Source: an uncultured Prevotellaceae bacterium
GTDB taxonomy: Bacteria; Bacteroidota; Bacteroidia; Bacteroidales; Bacteroidaceae
Length of the DNA: 64,000 nt
Assembly: GCA_947176895.1 (NCBI GenBank)
Contig: CAMWSK010000001.1
Span: 150,431-214,430 of the forward strand
Reading direction: 5' to 3'
The position numbers and the translations under genes were made by a program. Below, piece by piece: positions 43,685 through 52,299 of the stretch (position 1 is the first letter of the stretch; every line of letters begins with the position of its first letter). Under the pieces are notes generated by a model, which was given only the letters and a program-made list of their open reading frames with translations, had not been told where the DNA came from and did no database searches.

Positions 43685-43692
43685 TACCTTTG
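43685..43692 (+). promoter_or_regulatory. Promoter -7 box of the tRNA-Met gene
   Basis: TACCTTTG is 31 bases upstream of the mature tRNA end, back to back with the ribF promoter. Confidence 0.55.
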
Positions 43693-43723
43693 CACATGCT
43701 ATAACATTTAATACTATAGCAAT

Positions 43724-43797
43724 GGACTTGTAGCTCAGTTGGTTAGAGCAACAGACTCATAATCTGGAGGTCCTAGGTTCAAGCCCTAGCTGGTCCA
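43724..43797 (+). tRNA. tRNA-Met (anticodon CAT)
   Basis: 74 bases. Acceptor arms GGACTTG and CTGGTCC, D arm GCTC/GAGC, anticodon loop CTCATAA with CAT, T arm CTAGG/CCTAG with TTCAAGC. The 3' CCA is not encoded (ACT follows). A starting G-C pair in the acceptor and TAGCTCAGTTGG indicate an elongator tRNA-Met rather than the initiator. A tRNA-Ile2 with modified C34 cannot be ruled out. Confidence 0.92.
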
Positions 43798-43803
43798 CTT
43801 TCA

Positions 43804-43840
43804 AAATCAAGGAGTTACGAATTTCGTGACTCCTTGATTT
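43804..43840 (+). terminator. Hairpin after tRNA-Met
   Basis: AAATCAAGGAGT (43804-43815) pairs perfectly with ACTCCTTGATTT (43829-43840) around a 13-base loop. It has no clear T-run beyond the TTT in the stem. The remaining 113 bases to the next promoter box hold nothing recognised. Confidence 0.6.
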
Positions 43841-43953
43841 GCTTGCAGAAAAACGGAAATATACGTGAGTTTGGGATACGGACGTATCAAATTCTTAATA
43901 CCTGCGGATTCATAAAAAAGAACTTCTGTGTTTCAAGATATATGGAAATATAA

Positions 43954-43961
43954 TATCTTTG
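43954..43961 (+). promoter_or_regulatory. Promoter -7 box of the PI-PLC gene
   Basis: TATCTTTG, with TTTC 19 bases upstream (43931-43934), lies 28 bases before the ATG. Confidence 0.65.
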
Positions 43962-43989
43962 TGTACAATTAACTAAAGATACTATTACT

Positions 43990-45210
43990 ATGAAAATACG
44001 TACACCCAAACTGCTGGCCATGGCTTTTACTTTGGCACTTTCCTGTCACAGCCTCTTTGCAGAAAACTGGATTACTCCGCTGGACGGCGACATCTATGTC
44101 AGCCAGCTCTCCATCCCGGGTACGCATGATTCGGCCACGGGTGAAGGATTCCAGGGAGGTCTGGCTTTTGTGGGTCCCGGTATGGCACAGACCCAGGACT
44201 TAAGCCTGAGTGAGCAATGGGATTGTGGTATCAGGGTGTTCGACTTGCGTCCGACGGTAAAACAGGAGGGTGGCGAACCGGTATTGCAAATCTATCATGG
44301 CATTATTGAGACAAAGATGAGTTTCAAGAACGCCCTTCTTCTGCTTCGCGATAAGCTTGTGGAGAATCCGGGTGAGTTTGCCATCGTCATCATGCGTCAT
44401 GAGAATGATGCCAATAAGGACTTACAGGATAACTGGTCCACGCTCATGTCCCAGTGTCTGAACTCAGAGGAAATAGCAGATTATCTGGTGGATTTCAAAC
44501 CTAAAATGACCATTGGCGATCTTAGAGGAAAGATTCTGATTATGAGCAGGGACGAATACAGCAAAGGACCCGTGGGCGGATACATCACCTCATGGAGCCA
44601 CAGCGAAAACTATATCGACCAGATTAAAACGCGGTTCAAAGGAAAGGTCAGAACGGAAAATGCCATAGTACAGGATTTTTATGAGTTTACCATGGAGGGA
44701 GGCAGCGAGAGAAAGAAGACCACAGTGCTCAATCTGCTTCAGAAGACGATGAGTATGTCTTCTATATCTTGGACCGTAAACCACACATCGGGCTATACCA
44801 AAAGTGCTAATTCCAACAGTAACCGCGAGAATGCGCAGAACACCAATGGTGCTGTGCTGGAATTTCTGAGCGACGATAGCCACTCGGGCAGAACGGGCAT
44901 CATCATGATGGACTTTGCCGGCGTAGACGAATCAAAGGGATATGAGACCAAAGGTTTGGAATTGACTAAAGCCATCATAGCTCAAAACCAACGTTATATA
45001 CCTCGGGCAACAGGTATTGGACAAACGAATGAAGACAAGAGCCGAATATGTGTAAAGGAAAGAAGTGTTGAAGCCGAAGGCCGGATAGCCGCTTATTCTG
45101 CCAACGGGAACATGGTGGCCTCTGGGGGCAACCGCATCACTCTACCTGCCAAGGGAACATACATGATAAAGAACAACAGCGAAGTACGCAAGGTGTTTGT
45201 CAGGAAGTAG
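43990..45210 (+). CDS. Secreted PI-specific phospholipase C-like protein
   Basis: 406 residues. The signal peptide is cleaved near SLFA/EN (residue 24). The PI-PLC X-type barrel has the first catalytic His in SIPGTHDSAT (His46), GIRVFDLRP as the phosphate-binding block, and the second His in IYHGIIE (His103). Both are present, so activity on phosphatidylinositol or a similar head group is plausible. The last 50 or so residues (GRIAAYSANGNMVASGG to KVFVRK) look like a T9SS sorting domain, so it may reach the surface or be released. It is a single gene with its own promoter. Confidence 0.85.
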   Translation: MKIRTPKLLAMAFTLALSCHSLFAENWITPLDGDIYVSQLSIPGTHDSATGEGFQGGLAFVGPGMAQTQDLSLSEQWDCGIRVFDLRPTVKQEGGEPVLQIYHGIIETKMSFKNALLLLRDKLVENPGEFAIVIMRHENDANKDLQDNWSTLMSQCLNSEEIADYLVDFKPKMTIGDLRGKILIMSRDEYSKGPVGGYITSWSHSENYIDQIKTRFKGKVRTENAIVQDFYEFTMEGGSERKKTTVLNLLQKTMSMSSISWTVNHTSGYTKSANSNSNRENAQNTNGAVLEFLSDDSHSGRTGIIMMDFAGVDESKGYETKGLELTKAIIAQNQRYIPRATGIGQTNEDKSRICVKERSVEAEGRIAAYSANGNMVASGGNRITLPAKGTYMIKNNSEVRKVFVRK

Positions 45211-45251
45211 GATAAAATGGCAGAGGTTGTTGTAAATTGCGGCACAGCATC

Positions 45252-45301
45252 ACAAATGCGGAACAATAATTGTCATAGGACATTATCTGTTCCGCATTTG
45301 T
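45252..45301. terminator. Long perfect inverted repeat after the PI-PLC gene
   Basis: ACAAATGCGGAACA (45252-45265) pairs over all 14 bases with TGTTCCGCATTTGT (45288-45301). The inner ATAATTGTC/GACATTAT also pairs with one bulge. T-rich sequence follows on the plus strand. It separates the convergent PI-PLC and LAB_N genes. Confidence 0.8.
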
Positions 45302-45317
45302 ATATTTTTCTAAGGAA

Positions 45318-45944
45318 TTAAAAGGTTTGTTCTTCTTTCTTCTTTGCAGCCAGCAGCATCAGGTTTCTGATATAGGCCACCACGCCGAAACTTTGTCCGA
45401 GGATGAGCACGATGTCCAATCGCATGATGCCGTAGGTGACGATGGTAAGAGAGCCGATAAGACTCAAGATCCAAAAGCCGGCTGGCAGACGGGATTCGCC
45501 ATGGTTGTGGCTGTTGACCATCTGATAGATGAAACGCAGGGTGAAGATTACCTGACCCGCACTGCCGTAGATGATCATCCACAGGGGCAAATCGGCTTGC
45601 CGGAAAAACTTATCATAAGTTTGTGGCGCATTGGCAGCCACGAAGGCCAGGGCCACCACGGGAGTGAGCAACAGGAGGCTTTTCATCGAGACGTGTACAC
45701 GGGGCCATATACCTTTCAACTTCAAATTGTAGAGGTATATGTAATAGGAAATGAACTGACCCAGCACGATGGAAAAGTCGTCGCGCAACCAACCGTAGAG
45801 GCACAACAGGTAGGAGCCGCATAGACTCAGTATCCAGAACAATGAAGGCGAGAGTACTTCACGGGCACGCTCGCTCATAATCCATTGCAGCAGGATGCGG
45901 GCGGAGAAGAAGCATTGGGCCAACAGGCCTATGGCTATAATCAT
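45318..45944 (-). CDS. LAB_N-domain membrane protein (lipid A related)
   Basis: 208 residues with about six hydrophobic segments. It contains two copies of the lipid-A-disaccharide synthase N-terminal (LAB_N) motif, ARILLQWIMSERAREVLSPSLFW and FTLRFIYQMVNSHNHGESRLPAGFW. Each is a short bundle of helices without the catalytic LpxB domain. The start ATG 45944 lies eight bases after the glycosyltransferase stop. Stand-alone LAB_N proteins usually accompany lipid A sugar-transfer genes. The role here is inferred from that context. It is the last gene of the six-gene minus operon. Confidence 0.85.
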   Translation of the reverse strand: MIIAIGLLAQCFFSARILLQWIMSERAREVLSPSLFWILSLCGSYLLCLYGWLRDDFSIVLGQFISYYIYLYNLKLKGIWPRVHVSMKSLLLLTPVVALAFVAANAPQTYDKFFRQADLPLWMIIYGSAGQVIFTLRFIYQMVNSHNHGESRLPAGFWILSLIGSLTIVTYGIMRLDIVLILGQSFGVVAYIRNLMLLAAKKKEEQTF

Positions 45945-45952
45945 GGCGGTTA

Positions 45953-46681
45953 TCAAATGTTGTTTTCGGCCACCCGATAGTTGATGTAGCGGCTCTTCAT
46001 CCATCGGTAGGCGAAACAGTCCATGAAGGGACCCACCAGACGGTTCCACAGGTGATACTTGCTTTGTCCTGCCGTTCGGGGGAAATGGCGCACGGGAATC
46101 TGTTTGTATCGGGCCTCCTGCAACAGGAACAGAGCGGGCAGGAAGCGGTGCATGCCCGTGAAGAAGGGCACCCGTTTGGCATTTTCCGTGTGCATCACTT
46201 TCAGTGGACAGCCTGTATCCTTCACATCATCGCCGGTCATCATGCGGCGCCATCCGTTGGCAATCTTGCTTTGTACCTTTTTGAACCCCGTGTCCTTGCG
46301 GTTGGCGCGGATACCCATCACCATTTCATATTGATCGATATCCTTCAGCAGGAGGTTGAAATCCTCGGGGGAGGTCTGCAGGTCGGCATCGATATAACCC
46401 ACAAGAGGACTTTCGGCTGTGTCTATGCCGGCCTTGATGGCTGCGCTCAGTCCGCTGTTCTTGGCCAGTGAGATGTAATAGAAATGGGGCTGACGCCGGC
46501 AGATTTCCTGTATCTTCTGCAGACTGTGGTCCTTGGAACCGTCGTTGATGAACAGTACGCAAGAGGGGACTCGTGCCGTAGGCAGGTATTGTGCCAGTTC
46601 CTGTTCAAGCCGGCTCATGTTGTCCTCCTCGTTGTACACCGGAACAAGGATGGTGAATTGGTATTGTGATGTCTTGTTCAT
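45953..46681 (-). CDS. Family 2 glycosyltransferase (ArnC/DPM1-like)
   Basis: 242 residues. It has a GT-A fold with ILVPVYNEEDNMSRL at the N-terminus, VLFINDGSKDHS, and the metal-binding DAD in GYIDADLQTSPEDF. The MTGDDVKDTGCPLKV block and the C-terminal membrane-proximal segment fit enzymes that attach a sugar to undecaprenyl phosphate, as in ArnC or dolichol-phosphate mannose synthase. It lies between an ArnT-like gene (three bases before) and the LAB_N gene, so the lipid-linked sugar it makes is probably the ArnT-like donor. Confidence 0.88.
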   Translation of the reverse strand: MNKTSQYQFTILVPVYNEEDNMSRLEQELAQYLPTARVPSCVLFINDGSKDHSLQKIQEICRRQPHFYYISLAKNSGLSAAIKAGIDTAESPLVGYIDADLQTSPEDFNLLLKDIDQYEMVMGIRANRKDTGFKKVQSKIANGWRRMMTGDDVKDTGCPLKVMHTENAKRVPFFTGMHRFLPALFLLQEARYKQIPVRHFPRTAGQSKYHLWNRLVGPFMDCFAYRWMKSRYINYRVAENNI

Positions 46682-46684
46682 AGT

Positions 46685-48319
46685 CTATTGGTTTTTATGG
46701 GTTAGCAGTGTGGCTCTTGTCACAAAGGCTTGGCTGTGTCGTTTGTTTCCCGGCGGGCGTTGGTTGTTGTCGTAGGTGTCGATGTATAGGGTGTCAATGC
46801 CGATTGAGTCCAGCGAAGCATAGACCTCGGCGGGCAGACTTTCGGCAAGGCTCTTCCGGGTGAGCAACACGCAAGGCAGAGCTGAAAGCAGGCTGTCGGT
46901 GCGGGTCACGTCAAGCGGTTTGATACATCGTCCGGCGGCATAGATCAGTTCGGGACGCAGATCATCGCGTTTGTCATGGCGCAGAGGTATTTTGTCGGCC
47001 TGCTTCTCTTGTCTGATGAGTGCCAAGCTGTGGGCATACGGATTGTTGACCAATTGCTTTACCACGGGCATGCCCGCCAGCTCGATGAAACAGAAGAGAC
47101 ATACCACAACCCACAGCATGGGCATGGGGCGAAGATGCCGTGCCGCCCGATAGAGTGTGACGACCCCGGCCAAACATACGGCGGTGAGACCCGCCCCCAA
47201 TTCCCAACCGATGATGCCTTTCTTCCACAATATCGTCCAAGCCAACACCGGGAGTGCTGCTATGGCCACGGCCAGCAGTCCGCTGTTCAGGCGCAGTGCC
47301 CGGGCATCGGGTTTGTGTTGCCACCACACCACCACTTGTCCCATAACCAGACTTGCCGGGATGAGCATGGGCAGCAGATAGCGGGGCTTTTTCTCGGGCA
47401 TGAGAGACAGCAGGATGAGCGAGAACACCATCCAGGCACAGGGCAGGAGCCAGGCGCGTTCCTTGCGGCGTTGGTTATGAAAAAAAGGCAGGAAGATGGC
47501 TGTAAGCAGGAAGACGGCCCAGATGCCGGCCTCGAGAAAGAATTTCCAATAGTACCACCAGGGGCGCGTGTTATGATTGATCCAGGCTCCCGACTCTTTG
47601 GCTACCACGGCGGCCATGGCTTCGGCCTGACTCAGGCGGATGTAGATGAACCACCAGGTGCCCGTGGCCAAGGCAGTGATTATCATGAGTGCGACTCCCG
47701 TCCACTTGCCGCGCATACGTGGCTTGTCCACCAAGGCAACAGCTATAAGGAAGGGTAACAGCAAGGCATAGGGTGATACGGGTCCTTTGGAGAGTATGCT
47801 CAGTCCCGTCCACACGCCGGCTGACAGAAACTGTCCCAAGGCCTTGTCCCGGGATTGCAGACCGCTGGCAAGGTGATAGATGCCTGCCATCTGGAAGGCA
47901 TGGCAATAGATGTCCCATGTGGCTGTGCGTCCCATGAGGATGACACTGTAGCAGGTAAGCAGAAGCAGGGTGGAGGGCAAGGGGTCGGTGTCCAGCATCC
48001 GGCGGGCAAAGCGCCAGAAATAGAATACCAGTAACAGGGCAGCCAGACCGGCCATGCCGCGCTGCAGGGTCAGGCTGTCGGCACTTACATAATAGGTGAC
48101 GGCTGTGAGCCAGGTGGGTAAGGGAGGCTTTTCCAGGCGCAGGTTGCCGTTGAGTGTGGGCACCATCCAATGACCGTCTTCCACCATCTCACGTGCGGCA
48201 ATCAGGTTTCGTGCCTCCATGATGTCCGGGTCGAGCACATGGTTGTCGGGTATGAAAGCGGCGATGGCCGCCAAAGCGACAATCACGATGATGAGGGGAG
48301 ATGTGATGCGTTGTTTCAT
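46685..48319 (-). CDS. Family 39 glycosyltransferase (ArnT-like)
   Basis: 544 residues with about eleven membrane segments. It carries the ArnT/PMT signature: acidic DPDIMEARNLIAAREM in the first periplasmic loop and RLEKPPLPTWL. These enzymes move a sugar from undecaprenyl phosphate to lipid A or to a protein on the periplasmic side. The C-terminal part (about 430-544) is a periplasmic domain. Its start overlaps the trkH stop by four bases, and GT2 follows three bases later. The sugar is unknown. No aminoarabinose genes were seen, so the name describes the fold only. Confidence 0.85.
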   Translation of the reverse strand: MKQRITSPLIIVIVALAAIAAFIPDNHVLDPDIMEARNLIAAREMVEDGHWMVPTLNGNLRLEKPPLPTWLTAVTYYVSADSLTLQRGMAGLAALLLVFYFWRFARRMLDTDPLPSTLLLLTCYSVILMGRTATWDIYCHAFQMAGIYHLASGLQSRDKALGQFLSAGVWTGLSILSKGPVSPYALLLPFLIAVALVDKPRMRGKWTGVALMIITALATGTWWFIYIRLSQAEAMAAVVAKESGAWINHNTRPWWYYWKFFLEAGIWAVFLLTAIFLPFFHNQRRKERAWLLPCAWMVFSLILLSLMPEKKPRYLLPMLIPASLVMGQVVVWWQHKPDARALRLNSGLLAVAIAALPVLAWTILWKKGIIGWELGAGLTAVCLAGVVTLYRAARHLRPMPMLWVVVCLFCFIELAGMPVVKQLVNNPYAHSLALIRQEKQADKIPLRHDKRDDLRPELIYAAGRCIKPLDVTRTDSLLSALPCVLLTRKSLAESLPAEVYASLDSIGIDTLYIDTYDNNQRPPGNKRHSQAFVTRATLLTHKNQ

Positions 48320-49782
48320 TTCTTCCAGGCTTTAGGCATGAACAGGAACAGCAGGGTGAAGATTTCCAGACGTCCGGCCAACATGTAGAAGGATAGTATG
48401 AGTTTGGCTACTCCGTGCATGCCGGCGGCATCCATATTTGGACCCACGTTGCTCAGGCTGCTGACAGCGATGTCGGCCGAGGTGGCCAGGTCGTAGCCCA
48501 GAATGGCGAAGACCAGAATGCCGATGATGGTCATGAACAGATACATCATCATGAAAGCTACGGCACGATGCACCAGGCTGTCGGGCAGGATGTGTCCGCT
48601 GATGCGAACGCCCACTATGGCGTGTGGATGGAGATGCAGACGGAATTCATTGATGATGGAGCGGGCAAAGATAAGCATCCGACCCACTTTCAGTCCGCCC
48701 GCCGTGCTATAGGTGCAGCCACCGATGAGTTTCATGAGAATCGTGGCGCCCAGGAAGGGTGCTCCCCATACGGCATAGTCGCTGTATTGTCCGATGTTGG
48801 AACAGGTGCTCAGGGTGGTGCCCACATGGAAGACGGCAGCCCGTATGCGGTCGTTGAACGTGGCGGGTATCTCGTTGTCGACCGGAAAGCCTCCTATCGT
48901 GAACAGTACGATAAAGAATGCCACGAAACCCATGAACAGTAGCAGGAACCAATGCAGTTCTTCGCTTCTCTTCAGTACACTGAATTGGCGTGCACTGATA
49001 TAATAGTAGGTGGTGAAATTGGTGGCGCTGAGCAGCATGAACACCACGGCCACGTATTCTATGTAGGCCGATTGGAAGTAGCCCAAGCCCGCGTTGTGTG
49101 TGCTGAAACCTCCGGTGCTGATGGTGGTGAGACCATGGTTCAGGGCATCGAAGGCGTTCATGGGACCGAGCCAAAAGAGGAGGATGCAGACTATGGTGAA
49201 GAGCAGGTAAATGATGAGCAGCCGGCGTGCCGTGGCTCCGATTTTGGGACGCAGACGGTCCATGCTGATGGCCGATGCCTCTGCCATGAACATGTTGGAG
49301 TTGCGCATTTCTCCCGAGGAGAACAAAGCCATGGAGAAAGCCAGGATACCCAGTCCGCCCATCCACTGTGTCAGGCTGCGCCACAGCAGTATGCCGTGGG
49401 GAAGAGTTTCAAGATTTTCAATCACCGTGACGCCGAACGTGGTGAATCCGCTCATCGTCTCGAACCAGGCATTGATGGGGCTGAGTGCCAGCCCGTGATA
49501 AAGGATATACGGAAAAGAGCCGAAGAAAGAGAACACCACCCAGGTGAGTGCCACGATAATCAGGCTGTCGCCGCGCGTCATCATCTGCGTTCCGGTGTTT
49601 TTGGTATAGAAAAGACGCTTCATGAAGATACCTGTCCCGAGCGTCAGTCCCGTACTTGCCGACAGGGCTATCCAGTCATCCTCTCCATATTTTATGCGGC
49701 CATACAATGCTACGGCAGTGGCCAGGAGCATGAACAGTCCTTCCAGCATCAGTAGCATTCCGAATATGCGTTTCTTCATCAA
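48316..49782 (-). CDS. trkH: TrkH family potassium uptake protein
   Basis: Membrane subunit of K+ uptake, 488 residues. The four selectivity-filter-like repeats are visible as MSGFTTFGVTV, TTISTGGFSTHN, FHVGTTLSTCSNIG and AVSSLSNVGPN, each with a central Gly. About ten helices. The cytoplasmic TrkA partner is not adjacent. It is coupled by four-base overlaps at both ends to the radical SAM and ArnT-like genes. With the antiporter at 37.7 kb it suggests active K+/Na+ handling. Confidence 0.93.
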   Translation of the reverse strand: MMKKRIFGMLLMLEGLFMLLATAVALYGRIKYGEDDWIALSASTGLTLGTGIFMKRLFYTKNTGTQMMTRGDSLIIVALTWVVFSFFGSFPYILYHGLALSPINAWFETMSGFTTFGVTVIENLETLPHGILLWRSLTQWMGGLGILAFSMALFSSGEMRNSNMFMAEASAISMDRLRPKIGATARRLLIIYLLFTIVCILLFWLGPMNAFDALNHGLTTISTGGFSTHNAGLGYFQSAYIEYVAVVFMLLSATNFTTYYYISARQFSVLKRSEELHWFLLLFMGFVAFFIVLFTIGGFPVDNEIPATFNDRIRAAVFHVGTTLSTCSNIGQYSDYAVWGAPFLGATILMKLIGGCTYSTAGGLKVGRMLIFARSIINEFRLHLHPHAIVGVRISGHILPDSLVHRAVAFMMMYLFMTIIGILVFAILGYDLATSADIAVSSLSNVGPNMDAAGMHGVAKLILSFYMLAGRLEIFTLLFLFMPKAWKK

Positions 49783-50558
49783 TAACTTACGCTACAGGGG
49801 ATTCCTAATTCGTTCTCCACGCGTGCGGCTATGCCGTCCAGCTCCTCGGGCAGAGCTTTTTCCAATGTGGAGACGGGTGTCTCGCGGTCGATGGTGTAGA
49901 TCATCACTTGGTGGGGCGCTATCCGCCGCACGGTTTCCAGCCAAGGGTTCACATATTCGGGACCTACGTTGCTCACGTCTTTCCCCTCCAATGTGCCGCG
50001 CATGAACATGGACTGGATAATCAGGTGGGGAGACATCCGGTGAAGATTCTCGGTCAAGGCCTCCAAGGAGTAGTGTCCTTGGGGCCGGTCCACCAGGCGG
50101 ATGTAATCCTCACAGGCGGTGTCCAGTTTCATGATGGCGTTGTCCACACGCATCAGTGCTTCGCGCACCCGGGACAGATGCACTTGTGTGCTGTTGCTGA
50201 GCACACTGATTTTCGCATCAGGGAAATATTGGTCGCGCAGGCGGCACACATCATCCACGATTTCCGGAAAATGGGGGTGAAGGGTAGGTTCGCCATTGCC
50301 GGCAAAGGTGAGCACATCGGGCACGGGTCCCTCTTGTTTCATCTGTAGCAGTTTGGCTTCCAGTTTTTCGGCTACCTGCTCACGGGTGGGCAAGGCGAGT
50401 TTGGCGCGGTGCGCGGCGTTCAGTCCGCACTCGCAATAAACACAGTCGAACGAGCACCATTTTCCATCCTCTGGCAACAGATTGATGCCCAGGGACACGC
50501 CCAGCCGCCGGCTGTGGACGGGTCCGAAGATGGGTGAAGGATAGATAACTGTACTCAT
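49779..50558 (-). CDS. Radical SAM protein
   Basis: 259 residues. It has the [4Fe-4S] motif CSFDCVYC (Cys35, Cys39, Cys42) followed by Cys44. The SAM-binding FAGNGEPTLHP and VLSNSTQVH blocks are present. The N-terminal FGPVHSRRLGVSLGINLLP stretch is typical of the Elp3-like Bacteroidetes group annotated only as radical SAM. The C-terminus has no clear extra cluster domain. The reaction is unknown. The gene overlaps trkH by four bases and starts ten bases after nadB, so it is part of the same operon. Confidence 0.88.
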   Translation of the reverse strand: MSTVIYPSPIFGPVHSRRLGVSLGINLLPEDGKWCSFDCVYCECGLNAAHRAKLALPTREQVAEKLEAKLLQMKQEGPVPDVLTFAGNGEPTLHPHFPEIVDDVCRLRDQYFPDAKISVLSNSTQVHLSRVREALMRVDNAIMKLDTACEDYIRLVDRPQGHYSLEALTENLHRMSPHLIIQSMFMRGTLEGKDVSNVGPEYVNPWLETVRRIAPHQVMIYTIDRETPVSTLEKALPEELDGIAARVENELGIPCSVSY

Positions 50559-50568
50559 ACCCCTCCTC

Positions 50569-52155
50569 TTATTGGTCGTAGGCGTGTTTGGGATAGTCGA
50601 TGGTGTAGTGCAGTCCGCGGCTTTCCTTGCGCTCGATGGCCTGGCGGGTTATCAGGTAGGCCACGTTGATCATGTTGCGCAGTTCGCAGATGTCGCGGGT
50701 GGGTTTCACGCGCTTGAACAGCTCTTCCGTCTCTTCGTAGAGCAGGTCCAGGCGGGTCCAGGCGCGGTGCAGGCGCAGGTCGCTGCGCACGATGCCCACA
50801 TAGTTCGACATGATTTGTCCCACCTCCAGCATATCCTGTGCGATGAGAATCTTCTCCTCATTGGTCATGGTGCCCTCATCGTTCCATTCGGGCACGCGGT
50901 CGTTGAAGGTGTATTCGCCGATATGTGCGATGCTGTCCTCGGCGGCCTTCTTGGCATATACCACGGCTTCGATAAGGCTGTTGCTTGCCAGCCGATTGCC
51001 GCCGTGCAGTCCCGTGCACGAACATTCGCCCACGGCATAGAGGCGGCGGATGCTGCTGCGGGCGTTTAGGTCCACCTTGATGCCGCCGCACATGTAGTGG
51101 GCGCTGGGGCATACGGGTATCATCTGCTTGGTAATGTCTATGCCGATTTCCATACATTTGGCATAGATGTTGGGGAAGTGGTGTCTGGTTTCCTCGGCGG
51201 GCTTGTGGGTCACGTCCAGATAGACGTGTTTCAGTCCGTGTATCTTCATCTCGCGGTCGATGGCACGGGCCACGATGTCGCGTGGAGCCAGGCTCAGCCG
51301 CTTGTCGTATTTCTGCATGAACTCCTCGCCGTTGGGCAGTCTGAGGATGCCTCCGTAGCCGCGCATGGCCTCGGTGATGAGGTAGGCGGGGTGGGTCTCC
51401 TGCGGGTTATAGAGCACGGTGGGGTGGAACTGCACGAACTCCATGTCCTGCACGGTGCCCTTGGCGCGATAGACCATGGCGATGCCGTCGCCCGTGGCGA
51501 TGTTGGGATTGCTGGTGGTGGCATACACGGCACCCGTGCCTCCGGTGGCAATCAGCGTGACACGGCTGAGGAACGTGTCCACTTTCTGCGTGTCGGGGTC
51601 CAGGATATAGGCGCCGTAGCATTCGATGTCGGGGGTGCGGCGTGTCACCTCCACACCCAGGTGGTGCTGGGTGATGATTTCCACGGCATAGTGGTTCTCC
51701 AGCACGGTGATGTCGGGGTTGTTGCGCACGGCCTGCATCAGTCCGCGCTGAATCTCGAAGCCGGTGTCGTCGGCATGGTGCAGGATGCGGAACTCCTGGT
51801 GTCCGCCCTCGCGGTGCAGGTCGAACTCGCCGTCCTCTTTCTTGTCGAAGTTCACGCCCCACTTCACCAGGTCGGCGATGCCCTCGGGTGCCAGCCGCAC
51901 CACTTGTTCCACGGCCGCGCGGTCGGAGATATAGTCTCCGGCAATCATGGTGTCCTCGATATGCTTTTCAAAATTGTCCTTGAGTCGGTCGGTGACGGCC
52001 GCAATTCCTCCTTGTGCCTTGGCGGTGTTAGCCTCGTCCAGCGTGGTCTTGCATACCAGCGCCACCTTGCCTTTGCCCGATTGAGCCACTTTCAGTGCGT
52101 AGCTCATGCCGGCTACGCCTCCGCCGATGATGAGAAAATCGAATTTGCGAATCAT
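50569..52155 (-). CDS. nadB: L-aspartate oxidase
   Basis: Oxidises aspartate to iminoaspartate with FAD; the product goes to NadA for NAD synthesis. In anaerobes fumarate can serve as the acceptor, which fits the frd genes nearby. It has 528 residues. FAD loop IIGGGVAGMSYAL at about 9-21, and ANTAKAQGGIAAVTD, matching the HSxAAQGG region of the fumarate reductase family. HPTVLY and APRDIVARAID lie in the substrate site. The C-terminal helical domain is complete. First gene of a tight six-gene operon; its promoter box is TACTTTTG at 52212. Confidence 0.95.
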   Translation of the reverse strand: MIRKFDFLIIGGGVAGMSYALKVAQSGKGKVALVCKTTLDEANTAKAQGGIAAVTDRLKDNFEKHIEDTMIAGDYISDRAAVEQVVRLAPEGIADLVKWGVNFDKKEDGEFDLHREGGHQEFRILHHADDTGFEIQRGLMQAVRNNPDITVLENHYAVEIITQHHLGVEVTRRTPDIECYGAYILDPDTQKVDTFLSRVTLIATGGTGAVYATTSNPNIATGDGIAMVYRAKGTVQDMEFVQFHPTVLYNPQETHPAYLITEAMRGYGGILRLPNGEEFMQKYDKRLSLAPRDIVARAIDREMKIHGLKHVYLDVTHKPAEETRHHFPNIYAKCMEIGIDITKQMIPVCPSAHYMCGGIKVDLNARSSIRRLYAVGECSCTGLHGGNRLASNSLIEAVVYAKKAAEDSIAHIGEYTFNDRVPEWNDEGTMTNEEKILIAQDMLEVGQIMSNYVGIVRSDLRLHRAWTRLDLLYEETEELFKRVKPTRDICELRNMINVAYLITRQAIERKESRGLHYTIDYPKHAYDQ

Positions 52156-52211
52156 GATTCAGATAATTTTTTGTGCGCGGAAGCCTTTCGGAAGGCCCCG
52201 TGCTTTGCTTG

Positions 52212-52219
52212 CAAAAGTA
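52212..52219 (-). promoter_or_regulatory. Promoter -7 box of the nadB operon
   Basis: TACTTTTG on the minus strand, 56 bases before the nadB ATG. No exact TTTG at -33. Confidence 0.55.
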
Positions 52220-52239
52220 CGAAAAAATGATATATGAAG

Positions 52240-52271
52240 TTTGTAGGCCTCGTCAAAAATCAGTAATTTTG
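52240..52271 (+). promoter_or_regulatory. Promoter of dacB
   Basis: TTTG (52240-52243), 20 bases, TAATTTTG (52264-52271), then 28 bases to the ATG. It overlaps the nadB promoter region in the divergent direction. Confidence 0.7.
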
Positions 52272-52299
52272 AGGGAATCTAACACAAAACGACTGAAAA

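Noticed and set aside
43724..43840. Integration site at the tRNA-Met 3' end
   Set aside because: No integrase, no direct repeat of the tRNA end and no mobile genes follow. The hairpin after it is explained as a terminator.
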